From Caloramator sp. mosi_1 (lineage in GTDB: Bacteria; Bacillota; Clostridia; Clostridiales; Caloramatoraceae), in NCBI RefSeq assembly GCF_028622835.1, contig NZ_CP117677.1:2590820-2654819 (forward strand): a stretch of DNA of 64,000 nucleotides, in the 5' to 3' direction. Position 1 is the stretch's first letter. Every line of letters begins with the position of its first letter. A program made the translations under genes and the position numbers. Below the pieces are notes generated by a model. That model was not told where the DNA came from. It worked only from the letters and a program-made list of their open reading frames with translations, and did no database searches. Below, piece by piece: positions 34,366 to 44,183 of this stretch.

Positions 34366-34397
34366 TAAAGCATTAGGCTTCATAACCTAATGCTTTT
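34366..34397 (-). terminator. Hairpin terminator after rplY
   Basis: AAAGCATTAGG and CCTAATGCTTT form an 11-bp stem with a 7-base loop, about 80 bases past the rplY stop. On the minus strand it is followed by ATTTAATT, a weak T-tract; it could also end plus-strand transcription from the insertion sequence. Confidence 0.7.
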
Positions 34398-34478
34398 AGT
34401 ATAGTTACTACCAATATATATTATCCAATTATAAAATAAGCAACTTCTGTCGAAAAACATTTTTTACAATAGTTTTAT

Positions 34479-35060
34479 TTATATTATTTGTACCTCGCTT
34501 GTATCTTGATTCCTTTGTTCTTTGAAATAGAAGATTTGAGCTATTGTTGCATCCTTTGGTAGGTCTATAGCTATCTCTCTTGCTATTTCTACATCCTTTA
34601 GGGTAACCTTGTAGTTTCCTGTAATGCTTGATAAATCTATTGTAATATTCTTAGGTATTCTATCAGCTGGGGCATCCACATCTACATAGGATATTTCCTT
34701 TTGGATTAGAAGACCTCTTGATTTTAGGTAATCTTCTCCTGTAAAGTTTATTGGAACCTTTGTATGTACCTTTTTGTTTCCCTCTACCCTTTCAAAATCA
34801 ATGTGGAGTACCTTACCATCTATTGGGTCCCTCTGTATGTCCTTTATCATTGCATTTTCGTGTTTGCCGTCTATATTGATGTCGACTACAGCGTGAGGGC
34901 CGCCATTTTTTAAAACTTCAAATAAATCCTCCATAGCAACTTCTATGTTGAAGTTTTGTTTGTTTAGGCCATATATAACTGCAGGAAGTTTTCCTTGTTT
35001 TCTTAGTCTGTGATTTTCGGTTTTTGAAACCTTTTGTCTAATTTCTGCTTTTATTTGCAT
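34479..35060 (-). CDS. rplY: 50S ribosomal protein L25 / general stress protein Ctc
   Basis: 193 residues from the ATG, the long Ctc form of L25. The N-terminal 5S rRNA-binding domain reads IRQKVSKTENHRLRKQGKLP, AVIYGLNKQNFNIEV, and DIQRDPIDGKVLHIDFERV; the C-terminal TL5-type domain includes VDVDAPADRIPKNITIDLSS. It binds 5S rRNA in the large subunit. CGGAG is five bases upstream of the ATG; the frame extends one codon to a TTG. The gene is intact. The IS607 element ends less than 50 bases upstream and has probably replaced the native promoter region. Confidence 0.96.
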   Translation of the reverse strand: MQIKAEIRQKVSKTENHRLRKQGKLPAVIYGLNKQNFNIEVAMEDLFEVLKNGGPHAVVDINIDGKHENAMIKDIQRDPIDGKVLHIDFERVEGNKKVHTKVPINFTGEDYLKSRGLLIQKEISYVDVDAPADRIPKNITIDLSSITGNYKVTLKDVEIAREIAIDLPKDATIAQIFYFKEQRNQDTSEVQII

Positions 35061-35102
35061 CAATACTCCGTTACAGAAAACTTATAAAACTCTGTAAAGT
35101 TT

Positions 35103-36427
35103 TTACCAAACCTTATAAAGTTTATGTTTCCTTCCTTGTTCATCGTGTCCAGTTTCGCCTAAGCTACTCCTGTTTGTTTGACACTCCGAAGGCTTAAATT
35201 CCCCACTAACGTATGGGTACATATCAATAACTGCTTTAAGTGCTATGCTACTCCTTTACCATAATTCTTTAGGTTTATACTTGCGTTTAAATCCCTATCT
35301 ATTTCATAACCGCACTCATCACATATAAACGTTCTTTCTGATAAAGAAAGTTTATTTTTATAGCACCACATCTGCTACAAGTTTTAGACGAAGGGTAAAA
35401 TCTATCCGCAACTATAAACTTTATTCCATTCCAAGCACACTTATATTCCATCTGCCTTTTAAATTCGTGGAATGTCGCCTCTTGTATTGCCTTAGATAGC
35501 TTCCTATTCTTTAGCATTCCACAAGTATTTAAGTTTTCCATTACCACATACTCTGGCTTGGTTTTCGCCAAAGATGTAGTTATTTGATGAATATAATTGT
35601 GTCTTATATTTTTAAGCCTTCTATGTGTCTTTAAAACAAGGAATTCCAACTTCTTTATATTGTTAGTTTTTCTGTAACGGTATTCACCTCCTTCTGTTTG
35701 AATTTTATTTAACTCATATTTTTTAGACAACTTACGTTGTAATCTTTTAAGTCTTTTTCTAACTTCTTAACTTTGCTTGATTTGTTTATATTTTTAAACT
35801 TCTGTCCACTGCTTACTATTGCTAAATCTTTTACTCCTAAATCTATACCTATACCTTCGGTATAATTTTGATGTTTAGTTTCAACTTCTTCTACTCCCAC
35901 ACTTAACCACCAATTTAATCCATCAAATGTCACTCTTGGATTAGAATATTTAACATCGTTTCCTGTTGGTATCCTGCCTTTTTCAGCAAGTTTAACAAAG
36001 TTAAGTTTTTGCTTATTACTCTTTTTAGAAGTAGTTAATTTTTCTAACTTTACATATGTATCAGTTATTTTAATTTTCGCAGTATCAACATAAAAACTTG
36101 GTCTACTTTTCTTTTTTGACTTAAACTTAGGAAACTCTGCTCTGCCGTCAAAAAATTCTTAAAGCCTTGACAAGCGTCTTTAATAGCTTGTTTTGTTATA
36201 TTGTTTGAGTAGTTATTAAGCCAAGCATATTTTTCTTGTTTCTTTAACTCAGTTAACTTTTTCCTAAGTTCTCCATCATTTAAAAACTTGCCGCCATTTT
36301 TGTAGTTTTCTTGTTGTGTTGATAAAGCAAAGTTATACGCCCATCTTGCAACCCCTGCACACTCGAATAACTTTGTTCGTTGTTTATTGTTAGGTAGAAG
36401 CATTACTTTATAGGTCTTTATCATCAT
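35103..36427 (-). CDS. tnpB: TnpB RNA-guided nuclease of the IS607 element (frameshifted)
   Basis: About 440 residues. The N-terminal part reads KVMLLPNNKQRTKLFECAGV and ARWAYNFALSTQQENY. The RuvC motifs are GIGIDLGVKDLAIV (Asp), YVVMENLNTCGML (Glu) and IDRDLNASINLKNYG (Asp). A zinc finger CSRCG...CDECG lies between the last two. The C-terminal tail (SGEFKPSECQTNRSSLGETG) is typical of TnpB and its DNA is expected to overlap the ωRNA. TnpB uses that RNA to cut DNA at the vacated site. Breaks lie near 36150, 35730, 35350 and 35235, all of one base. Confidence 0.88.
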
Positions 36428-36813
36428 CTACCAGCTCCTTAATCATTTTCTTGGCTTTATTAGCTCTTTTACCTTTCAATTTACAACTAAAAACTGTTAT
36501 TATCTGTATTAAATCTTCTACAAGTTCTTGTTCTTCAATTTTTTCTGTGTTGTCTATTACTTCAATGTTTGTTCCATACTTTGAACATAAATTCTCTATT
36601 AATTCATATCCCAATCTAACAAGTCTATCTTTGTATAGAATAACTATTTTCTCAACCTCCAAGAAAATGATTAAGTTGTTCCTGTGAATAATATCTAAAT
36701 TCTGATGGTGCAACGTGTGCAGGTTTTAATACACCTGTTTTGTCCCAATTTCTTAATGTTTGTTCTGTTTTACCTATCAGTTTGGCAAATTGTCCTATGC
36801 TATAATATTTCAT
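36408..36813 (-). pseudogene. tnpA: IS607 TnpA serine recombinase lacking its catalytic core
   Basis: The MerR-like HTH is present (KYYSIGQFAKLIGKTEQTLR, then WDKTGVLKPAHVAPSEFRYY). Directly after QLNHFLG the frame shifts into EVEKIVILYKDRLVRLGYEL and IENLCSKYGTNIEVIDNTEK, the second half of the resolvase domain. The roughly 70 residues that should lie between, with the catalytic Ser motif (ARVSSxxQ type), are absent. The remaining protein is about 134 residues against about 200 normally. A single-base error cannot explain this, so it is a true internal deletion. GAGGTGAT precedes the ATG. Confidence 0.82.
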
Positions 36814-37019
36814 TAGTATCACCTCTATATACACCAATATTCCAAATTTTACAAATTGTATATAGAGTTTTATATAATTTTATAAATTTTATTTTAACTG
36901 TTGCTTCCCTCCTTATCATTTTTTACAAATATCTATTACATTAGAGGAGTTTTCCCTTTTTGTTTTATTTTTATACACTGAATATTATTAAAAATTAAGG
37001 AAAAAATTTATATAGGTAA

Positions 37020-37048
37020 TTGCATTTTTATCTTTAGTGGAATATAAT
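37020..37048 (+). promoter_or_regulatory. Sigma-A promoter of speA
   Basis: TTGCAT at 37020-37025 and TATAAT at 37043-37048 are separated by exactly 17 bases. The start of transcription would be near 37055, giving a short leader before the TTG start of speA. Confidence 0.75.
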
Positions 37049-37089
37049 TATTAAGGCTTAATTATATAGGAAAGAGGGTGGATATAACA

Positions 37090-38551
37090 TTGTATAAGAT
37101 GGATCAAACCAAAACACCAATTTTTGATGCTTTAATGGAATATGTAAAAGAGACACAATCCCCTTCCATGTACCTGGGCACAAAAAGGGCGATGGAATGG
37201 ACAATAAGTTTAAGGAGTTTGTTGGAACAAACATTTTATCTATTGATGTTACTGTTTTTAAGCTTGTTGATAGTTTGCACCATCCAAAGGGACCTATAAA
37301 GGAGGCAATGCAACTTGCTGCTGATGCCTATGGTTCTGATATGGCCTTTATCTCAATTCACGGTACAAGCGGTGCAATTCAAACTATGATAATGTCTGTT
37401 GTAGGAGAAGGAGATAAGATAATAATCCCAAGAAATGTACATAAATCAGTTACAGCAGGTATAATTTTATCTGGTGCAGTACCTGTTTATATGCAACCTG
37501 AAGTTGATAAAAACTTAGGTATAGCTCATAATGTGACTCCAGAAACAGTTGAAAAAACGCTAAAGGAAAATCCAGATGCAAAGGCTGTTTTAATAATTAA
37601 TCCAACATATTATGGTGTTGCAACAGATATAAAAAGATTGCAGATATTGTTCACAGCTACAACATTCCACTAATTGTAGATGAAGCCCACGGACCCCACT
37701 GTGGTTTTAATGAAAAATTACCTATGTCTGCTATGCAGGCAGGTGCTGATATATGTGCCCAAAGCACCCACAAGATAATAGGTGCAATGACACAGGCATC
37801 CTTTTTACAGGTTAGAGCTGGAAGGGTTGATATAAATAGAGTTCAGCAGATTATGAATTTACTTCAAACAACCAGCCCATCTTACCCTCTTATGGCATCC
37901 CTTGATGTTGCAAGAATGCAAATTGCAACAAAGGGAAAAGAACTTCTTAATAGGGCAATAGAGCTTGCAAGCTATGCAAGACGTGAGATAAATAAAATAC
38001 CTGGACTTTACTGCTTTGGTGAAGAGATACTTGGTCAACCTGGGGCCTTTGCCTTTGACCCAACTAAGATTACAGTTAATTGTAAGGGACTTGGGCTAAC
38101 AGGGTATGAGCTTGACCAAATACTTGCAGATGAATATCATATACAGATGGAACTTTCAGATTTATATAACATTCTTGCTGTAGGTTCCTTTGGTGATACT
38201 AAGGATAAGATGGATAAGTTTATAGAGGCACTAAGGGAAATATCTGATAGATACTATGGAACAAGGCCAGCAATAGGAAGCGTTCTTGATTTACCAGGCA
38301 TACCAAAGAGGGCTGTTACTCCAAGACAGGCCTTTAATGGGAAGAAGAGAACAGTTCCACTTAGGGAGAGTACAGGGCTTGTTTCTGCAGAGTTCTTACT
38401 TGCATATCCACCAGGAATTCCAATTGTGTGTCCTGGTGAGATAATAAATGAAGAAGTGTTAGACTATGTTCAGGCACTAAAGGATGCAAACCTATATGTT
38501 CAAGGAACAGAAGATCCAAATGTAGAATACATAAAGGTGCTTGAGTTATAG
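37090..38551 (+). CDS. speA: Orn/Lys/Arg decarboxylase, SpeA/Cad type (two frameshifts)
   Basis: About 487 residues. It reads TPIFDALMEYVKE, then, after a break near 37160, HVPGHKKGDGMDNKF; IHGTSGAIQTMIMSVVGEGD; LIVDEAHGPHCGFNEKLP; and the PLP lysine in AQSTHKIIGAMTQASFL. The C-terminal domain ends with RESTGLVSAEFLLAYPPGIP and PGEIINEEVLDYVQ. Fold-type I arginine/lysine/ornithine decarboxylases start polyamine synthesis; the arginine form is the usual one in this length class but the substrate cannot be fixed from sequence. TTG at 37090 is chosen with GGGTGG eight bases upstream. The second break is near 37635. Confidence 0.92.
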
Positions 38552-38552
38552 A

Positions 38553-38583
38553 AAAATCCACCCACCTGATCGGGTGGATTTTA
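38553..38583 (+). terminator. Intrinsic terminator after speA
   Basis: AAAATCCACCC and GGGTGGATTTT form an 11-bp stem around ACCTGATC, two bases after the speA stop codon. The stem ends in TTTTA, giving the T-tract on the plus strand. Confidence 0.88.
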
Positions 38584-38721
38584 GTTTATATAACTAAAAA
38601 CATTCTATATTTAAATTCAAATTTTAAGTCTTATTATTAGTAAAAGATAAACAAAGTAAATCAAATATATTACACATTATAATTAATGCAAATATATTTC
38701 ATAATTTATCGTTATAATAAT

Positions 38722-39553
38722 CTATCTTATTATACTTAATTTTTCTTCTACATTTTTTCTATCCATTGATTCAAGATATTGTATATATTCTTTTTCATTC
38801 ATATCAAGCACAGGGGCATAAACAGTTAAAACTCTTTTAAAATAATCTATGCCGTAGTCAAGTCTATTTAGGCAGTTCATAAGTTCTGTACCTGATATTC
38901 TAAATCTAAGAGATTTTCTTTTTTGTTTAAGGCTGCCTTTACATCATCAATTTCCTCTTTTGTATTGTTAATTAACTTTATTTTTTCAAAGTTCTTTAAG
39001 AGAGCTTTTCTGTAATATGGCATTGCTTCATCTAAAACTTTTTTATTAAATACTAAGTTTTCCTTTGAAAGGGAATTAACCTTATCTATTAATTCCTTTA
39101 ATGCCTTATTATTTTCTCTTTTAGTGGTGTTAGTTTTGAAAAAGCTTCCATCAATCTATCTGTTTTTGCAAGTCCCTCTGCCTTTAAAGCATCAAGTGCA
39201 ACGCACATTTTTTCAAAGTCCTTTTCTTCTCTTTTTAATTGTTTTTCATCCATAACCGCCTTAGGAATTCCACCGCTGAACACATCATCAAATAAAACCT
39301 CAAATTGATAAGCAAGGTAAGCAAGCTCCTCTATGTCCTTTTCGTCCTCAACCTTTTGTCCATCCTCTGTAACATATAGGTAGCCATTTACAGTTTGACG
39401 CACACTGCCTAAAAATACTTTGTTAAATTGAATTTCGTGAAAGAGCTTTCCTTTATATTCTATAGGAAGGGAGACACGAGCAACTTCACGTTTTTTTATA
39501 TATTTATCTGCTATTTCTTTAAATCTTCCCTCAACCTTATTAAAAACAAGCAT
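38722..39553 (-). CDS. Conserved hypothetical protein, partly helical (frameshifted)
   Basis: About 275 residues that I do not recognise. The N-terminal part (VARVSLPIEYKGKLFHEIQF, SVRQTVNGYLYVTEDGQKV) looks beta-rich. From about residue 100 it is charged and helical (DEKQLKREEKDFEKMCVALD, ALKAEGLAKTDRLMEAFSKL), and it ends NVEEKLSIIR. No signal peptide or membrane segment. GGGAGG precedes the ATG. Breaks are near 39105 and 38900. It lies alone between speA and a VanZ-like gene. Confidence 0.6.
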
Positions 39554-39676
39554 AAAAAACCTCCCTGTTTAAGGTATTTTTATTAACAATATAATTTTTT
39601 ATCTTAATATAATATTAGAAAAGTTTTAATTACTCTACTAAATAATAATATAAAACTAAAGCCTTAATCAATACAT

Positions 39677-40119
39677 TTATTTTACCATAATGCTTTTATG
39701 TTTCCAATTAAATATTTTTATTAATCCTATACCAACTATTGCACCTAAAGAGTCAATTAATACATCCTTTACTCTTGGTCCCCTACCTGGAACAAAATAC
39801 TGATGAAACTCATCAGATGCTGCATATACAAAGCAAATTAAAAAGGCTATTAAAAACTTATTGTTTGTTTTAGTATGTTTTAGGTATGTATATGTAAGTA
39901 TGCCTAAAAGCATAAATAAAAGAAATGCGCATTTTTTCTAACTAAAAAATCTGCACGCTCTTGCCCAATTTTGTTATCTATATCTTTACCTGTTGTGACT
40001 TTAACTGTTTGTATTACTTTTCTATTCCTTGTGTGAGATATGTATGCAGGTTCTGAGGATAGGTAAAATATAATTGACATTTGAATAATTAGAAGAAGAA
40101 ATGGTACTTTTCTTTTCAT
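39677..40119 (-). CDS. VanZ-like family membrane protein (frameshifted)
   Basis: About 147 residues with four helices. It reads VPFLLLIIQMSIIFYLSSEP, a soluble loop, RKNAHFFYLCFLM-type start of the second helix, and then YAASDEFHQYFVPGRGPRVK and DVLIDSLGAIVGIGL, the defining VanZ family motifs (SDEhHQ, PGRxxxxxDhxxDxxGxxxG). The role of stand-alone VanZ proteins is mostly unknown; some confer low-level teicoplanin resistance. The ATG at 40119 is taken because AGGTAG is at proper distance. One break lies near 39910. Confidence 0.82.
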
Positions 40120-40196
40120 TAGCATCTACCTCGTTTTTTATTTTTAATTATATGATTTACATATTATTACTATATTATAACATTAAGCTAAAATAT

Positions 40197-40221
40197 GAAG
40201 CTATCCCTTTAGGATAGCTTC
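40197..40221 (-). terminator. Hairpin after the M23 hydrolase gene
   Basis: GAAGCTATCC and GGATAGCTTC form a 10-bp stem with a 5-base loop immediately past the stop codon at 40223. On the minus strand CATATTTTAG follows, so the T-tract is weak. Confidence 0.7.
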
Positions 40222-40222
40222 T

Positions 40223-41379
40223 TTACTGCCCTACTATATAGTATGGAGCTGGGTCTACTGGTGTACCATTTTTTCTTATTTCAAAGTGAAGATGTGGTCC
40301 TGATGAAAGACCAGTATTTCCTGATTTTGCAATCATTTGCCCCTTTTCAACAACTTGTCCAACAGAAACCAAGATTTTTGATAAGTGGGCATAGGTTGAT
40401 GTTAATCCATCTCCGTGATCTATTATAACAACATTTCCGTAGCCAGACATATATTTTGCTATTATTACTTCTCCCTTTGCCATAGAATATATTGGCGTTC
40501 CTGTTGGTACTGCAATATCCATTCCATTGTGCATTCTTGCATATCCAAGAACTGGGTGCATTCTCATACCAAAGGGTGATGTAACCCTTGGTATATATCC
40601 TAAGTCACTTACCTTTATAATTCCTGTTTTGGAAAAAGTTCCATAGTTTTTGTTTTTATTTTGTCTTGCTTGAATTTCCTTAATTTGTTTTTCTAAAAGC
40701 TTAGACTCCTCTTGTTCTGCCTTTAAAACTTTTTCAAGGTATGCTTTATCCTTTTCAAGTTTATCATAAAGCTTTCTTTGTTCCTTACAAGCTGCATCAA
40801 GTTCGCTCTTTTGTGATGAATATTCATACTGCATATTTATAAGATTTTGTTCCTTTTCTCTAATCTCCTTCATTTTATTTTCTATTTCTAACTTCTTTTC
40901 ATAGATTGATTGCAATATGTTTCTGTCGTTTTCTACTATTGCCTTTATTATTTCAGCTCGTCCTAAAAAATCTGAAAAGCTTTGGGAATCAAAAAGTACT
41001 TCCAATATACTTGTGGGTCCATTCATATACATAACCTTTATTCTTTCTCTATACAATTCCTGTTGTTCTTCAAACTCTTGTTCTAGCTTTTTTATTTCCT
41101 GATTTAGTTGCTTTATATTTCTTCTTGTCTCTATAATTTGGTTATCTAATTTTTCTATACTATTTTGCAGTTTTTCTATTTTTGCATTAAGATCATTGAT
41201 TTCCTTTTCTACATCCTCCTGCTTATCCTTCACATCTTCAATCTTACCCTTTAGATTTTCTATGTTTTTCTTTGTTTCATTGAGTTGTTTTTGTTTTTCC
41301 TTTAACTCATCCGCTAATACATAGGATGAAGAGAATGTAAAAATATAGTCATAATAACTACCACAATCTTCCTATTCAA
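40223..41379 (-). CDS. M23 peptidase with long coiled coil (EnvC/PcsB-like murein hydrolase)
   Basis: About 385 residues. A signal peptide (NRKIVVVIMTIFL) is broken by one indel near 41330. A long coiled coil follows at about residues 30-240 (KQKQLNETKKNIENLKGKIE, KKLEQEFEEQQELYRERIKV), then the LytM/M23 domain with zinc ligands in HNGMDIAVPTGTP and GPHLHFEIRKNGTPVDP. It cuts peptide cross-links in peptidoglycan. It follows ftsE-ftsX directly; FtsEX-controlled coiled-coil hydrolases (EnvC, PcsB) have just this design. TTG at 41379 is used, with GGGGG seven bases upstream. Confidence 0.92.
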
Positions 41380-41402
41380 AGGCCATCCCCCAAATAAAAT
41401 TT

Positions 41403-42289
41403 TTATACTACAAGAAATCTTCTTATAGAAATATAGCTTCCAAATCCTCCAATTAAAGTTCCAAGAAGACTAAATTGCCACCAAAACTCTTTTACAGCCT
41501 CCTGTGGTGGAACTAACGTAAATACCATTATATTTTGCTGAATTGCACTTGCTGCATAAGAATATGCATTTTGTACTATGAAGGCAGCTATAAACCCTCC
41601 TATTAATCCCAATAGTAATCCTTCAAGTATAAACGGCCATCTTATGAACCAGTCTGTTGCTCCAATAAATTTCATTATGCTTATTTCTCTTTTTCTTGCA
41701 AAGACTGTAAGTTTAATTGTATTTGAAATTAAGAATATTGATATTGTACCTAAGATTACCATAAGCACTGTTGAAGAATATCTTACTATCTTTACAAGCT
41801 TTGAAATTGTTTGAACTGTTTTTTGGCATCTTTAACCTTTAATATTCCTTCTAACTGTGCTATTCTTGGGCTTACATATTCTACGCTATCTGGACTATCA
41901 ACCTTTATTATAAAGGATGCTGGAAGCGGGTTTGATTTCTCTAAGCCCTTTGCAAGGTCCTTGTTTTCTCCAAGTTGTTCTTTAAACTTTTCAAGGGCCT
42001 TTTCCTTTGATTCAAATTCAACACTTACAACGCCCTGTATTTCTTTTATCTGTTTTTCTAATTGCTGTTGTTTTAGAGTTGTTACGTCGTCCTTTAAAAA
42101 GGCGGTTATTTCTATCATATCTTCAACATTTGTAGCAAAACGATTTACATTTATTGCTAGTACCATAAAAACACCTAATATAAACAGTGTTGCTGCCACT
42201 GTTGTTATTGATGCAAGACTCATTATTCTGTTTCTATATACACTTTTTAAAGTTTCTTTTATATAGTACTTTATCGTATTAATCCTCAT
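41403..42289 (-). CDS. ftsX: Cell-division ABC transporter permease FtsX (one frameshift)
   Basis: About 295 residues, normal length. Helix 1 is SLASITTVAATLFILGVFMV, a large extracellular domain follows (EDMIEITAFLKDDVTTLKQQ), and three helices lie at the C-terminus (VLMVILGTISIFLISNTIKL, GLLLGLIGGFIAAFIV). The motif FARKREISIMKFIGATDWFI couples to FtsE. The ATG at 42289 (MRINTIKYY) overlaps the ftsE stop by 11 bases, indicating translational coupling. A break lies near 41780. FtsX relays FtsE ATP hydrolysis to the wall hydrolase encoded downstream. Confidence 0.95.
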
Positions 42290-42963
42290 ATCCGTATACA
42301 CCTCTTTGCTGATCTCTTACTATAACTCCCTTTTCTATTGCTATAACTCTTTTTTCATTCTATCTACTAAATCCTTTGCGTGAGTTACCATAAGCACAGT
42401 GGTTCCACTTTTGTTTATGTCGTTTATCAAGGACATAATTTCCTGTGCTGTATCTGGGTCAAGGTTTCCTGTTGGCTCGTCGCAGATTAAAAGTTTTGGA
42501 CTGTTTACGATTGCCCTTGCTATTGCAACCCTTTGTTGCTCTCCACCTGACAATTGGTGTGGATAGTTCTTTTGTTTGCTGTAAAGTCCAACTAAATCTA
42601 AAACTTGTGGCACTCTCTTTTAATCTCCTTATGACTTGCTTCAACTATTTGCATAGCAAATTCAACATTTTCATAGACAGTTTTATCTGGAAGTAGCCTA
42701 AAATCCTGAAATACTACTCCTATATTTCTTCTATAGTAAGGCACTTCCTTTCTTTTAAGCTGTGTTATATTTACATTGTTAACAACTATGTCTCCACTTG
42801 TAGGTTCTATCTCCTTCATTAAAAGTTTTAAAACTGTTGATTTACCTGCACCACTTGGTCCAACCAAAAACACAAATTCACCCTTTTGAACTTTAAAGCT
42901 GACATTTGATAGGGCAATATGGTTATTTTTGTAGACCTTTGACACATTTTTTAGTTCTATCAT
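42279..42963 (-). CDS. ftsE: Cell-division ATP-binding protein FtsE (frameshifted)
   Basis: About 228 residues. Walker A GPSGAGKSTVLKLL, the Q-loop GVVFQDFRLLPDKTVYENV, the ABC signature QLSGGEQQRVAIARAIV, Walker B LLICDEPTGNLDP, and the switch His in VLMVTHAKDLVD are all readable across breaks near 42605 and 42350. AAGGAG lies nine bases before the ATG; a much longer upstream frame has no ribosome site. With FtsX it controls the adjacent murein hydrolase during division or sporulation. Confidence 0.96.
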
Positions 42964-43083
42964 CAGCAACAACTCCTTATTTCGTCGTATTGTATAATAG
43001 TTGTGTATTTTTCTACAACATATATAATAACATAAATTTGTTTTTTGTGTGAAAAAAATTTGTAAATGAAAAAATTTCTTATA

Positions 43084-43195
43084 CAAAAACCACCTTGGTG
43101 ATAATGCGATAAATTGTAAGCTTTTCACATTTCACTCAAGGTGGTTATTATTTTACATAAATTAACATAAGTAACATTTCACCTGGGTGGCACTT
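43084..43195. repeat. GTGCCACCC element: one diverged hairpin and one full half-site after the YitT-type gene
   Basis: A hairpin at 43088-43146 pairs AACCACCTT with AAGGTGGTT and contains the element's CACATTTCAC core in the right arm. At 43171-43195 there is an exact half-site (ACATTTCACCTGGGTGGCAC plus flanks, 25 of 25 bases identical to the copy at 51294-51318). The half-site begins within the TAA stop codon of the 43194-44042 gene, so the element abuts the gene exactly. Confidence 0.85.
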
Positions 43196-44042
43196 ATTCT
43201 AATTCTGTGAACCCTTCACCTAACACTTCGTGAACATTACTTACGCTAATGAAGGCCCTTTTGTCAAGTTCCTTTATGAATTCTCTAAGCTTTATAAATT
43301 CCTTTCTGCTTATTATTGTCATTAAAACTTCCTTCTTTTCTCCTGTAAAGGCACCTCTTCCATCGTAGATGGTTACCCCTCTTCCAAGCTCTTCTATTAT
43401 ATATTTCTTTATATCTTCGCTTTTTGAACTAATTATTGTAACTTGTTTGCATACGTTAAGACCTTGAATAACGTTGTCTATAACAAATCCATTTATTACA
43501 ACCCCTAAAAGTGCATACATACCTATCTTAGGACCAAAGGTAAGTCCAGCTGCAAGTGTTATTAAAAAGTCTGATAAAAGAAGTGACTTTCCAATATCAA
43601 TGTGAAAGAACTTATTGATAATTTTTGCAATAATGTCTGTTCCGCCTGTTGAGGCGTTTTGGTTAAAAACAATTCCCATACCTATACCCGATATTAAGAT
43701 TCCAAATAAAAGTTGTAGTAAGAGGTCATCTACTACAGGTTGTGATATTGGATAAAGTTTTTCTAAGAGCCATATCATACCAGATAGTCCTAAGCTTGAA
43801 TATATAGTCTTAGCTCCAAAGTTGCTTCCTATTACAATGAAGGCGATTATAAAAAGTATTATATTCATACCGAGCATTAATAGTCCAACAGGAAGTGCAG
43901 GGAAAAATTGATTTATAACTATTGCAAGACCACTTACTCCACCTGCCGCAAGGTTGCTTGGTACTAAGAAGTAGTATATACCTACTGCAACTAAAAATAT
44001 ACCTATGGTTATAAAAATATATTCCTTTATAGCCTTTTTCAT
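43194..44042 (-). CDS. YitT-family membrane protein (DUF161 plus DUF2179)
   Basis: 282 residues, intact. Five or six helices in the first two-thirds include YYFLVPSNLAAGGVSGLAIV and GIGMGIVFNQNASTGGTDII, the YitT signature. The C-terminal soluble DUF2179 domain contains GVTIYDGRGAFTGEKKEVLM and KRAFISVSNVHEVLGEGF. Function is unknown; a transport role is often supposed. AGGAGG-type site precedes the ATG, and a promoter is visible upstream. The 25-bp repeat starts in its stop codon. Confidence 0.92.
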   Translation of the reverse strand: MKKAIKEYIFITIGIFLVAVGIYYFLVPSNLAAGGVSGLAIVINQFFPALPVGLLMLGMNIILFIIAFIVIGSNFGAKTIYSSLGLSGMIWLLEKLYPISQPVVDDLLLQLLFGILISGIGMGIVFNQNASTGGTDIIAKIINKFFHIDIGKSLLLSDFLITLAAGLTFGPKIGMYALLGVVINGFVIDNVIQGLNVCKQVTIISSKSEDIKKYIIEELGRGVTIYDGRGAFTGEKKEVLMTIISRKEFIKLREFIKELDKRAFISVSNVHEVLGEGFTELE

Positions 44043-44089
44043 TATATTCCTCCTTTCATATGGTAGTGTCCTTCCAATTCTGCATATTC

Positions 44090-44118
44090 ATTTTATCATT
44101 TCCCCAAGAATAAAGCAA
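44090..44118 (-). promoter_or_regulatory. Sigma-A promoter of the YitT-family gene
   Basis: On the minus strand, TTGCTT and TAAAAT are 17 bases apart, with an extended -10 (TGATAAAAT). It lies about 48 bases upstream of the ATG at 44042 and downstream of the transketolase genes, so the YitT gene has its own start. Confidence 0.65.
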
Positions 44119-44183
44119 ATTCAACCTCTTTGGTTTTATGCATTCATTGTATATTTTTGTGTTTTTCTTCTATTTAGACAAAT

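Larger units (their letters stand above)
35070..36850 (-). mobile_element. IS607-family element with a deleted transposase
   Basis: A serine-recombinase-type tnpA lies upstream of a TnpB gene on the same strand, with about 20 bases of overlap; this arrangement and the MerR-like start of TnpA identify IS607. IS607 elements make no target duplication and have no inverted repeats, so the ends given are approximate. The region after the tnpB stop should encode the 3' part of the ωRNA. Confidence 0.8.

Noticed and set aside
41811-42266. Long plus-strand frame opposite ftsX
   Set aside because: Shadow of the ftsX extracellular domain; no start signal and no family motif.
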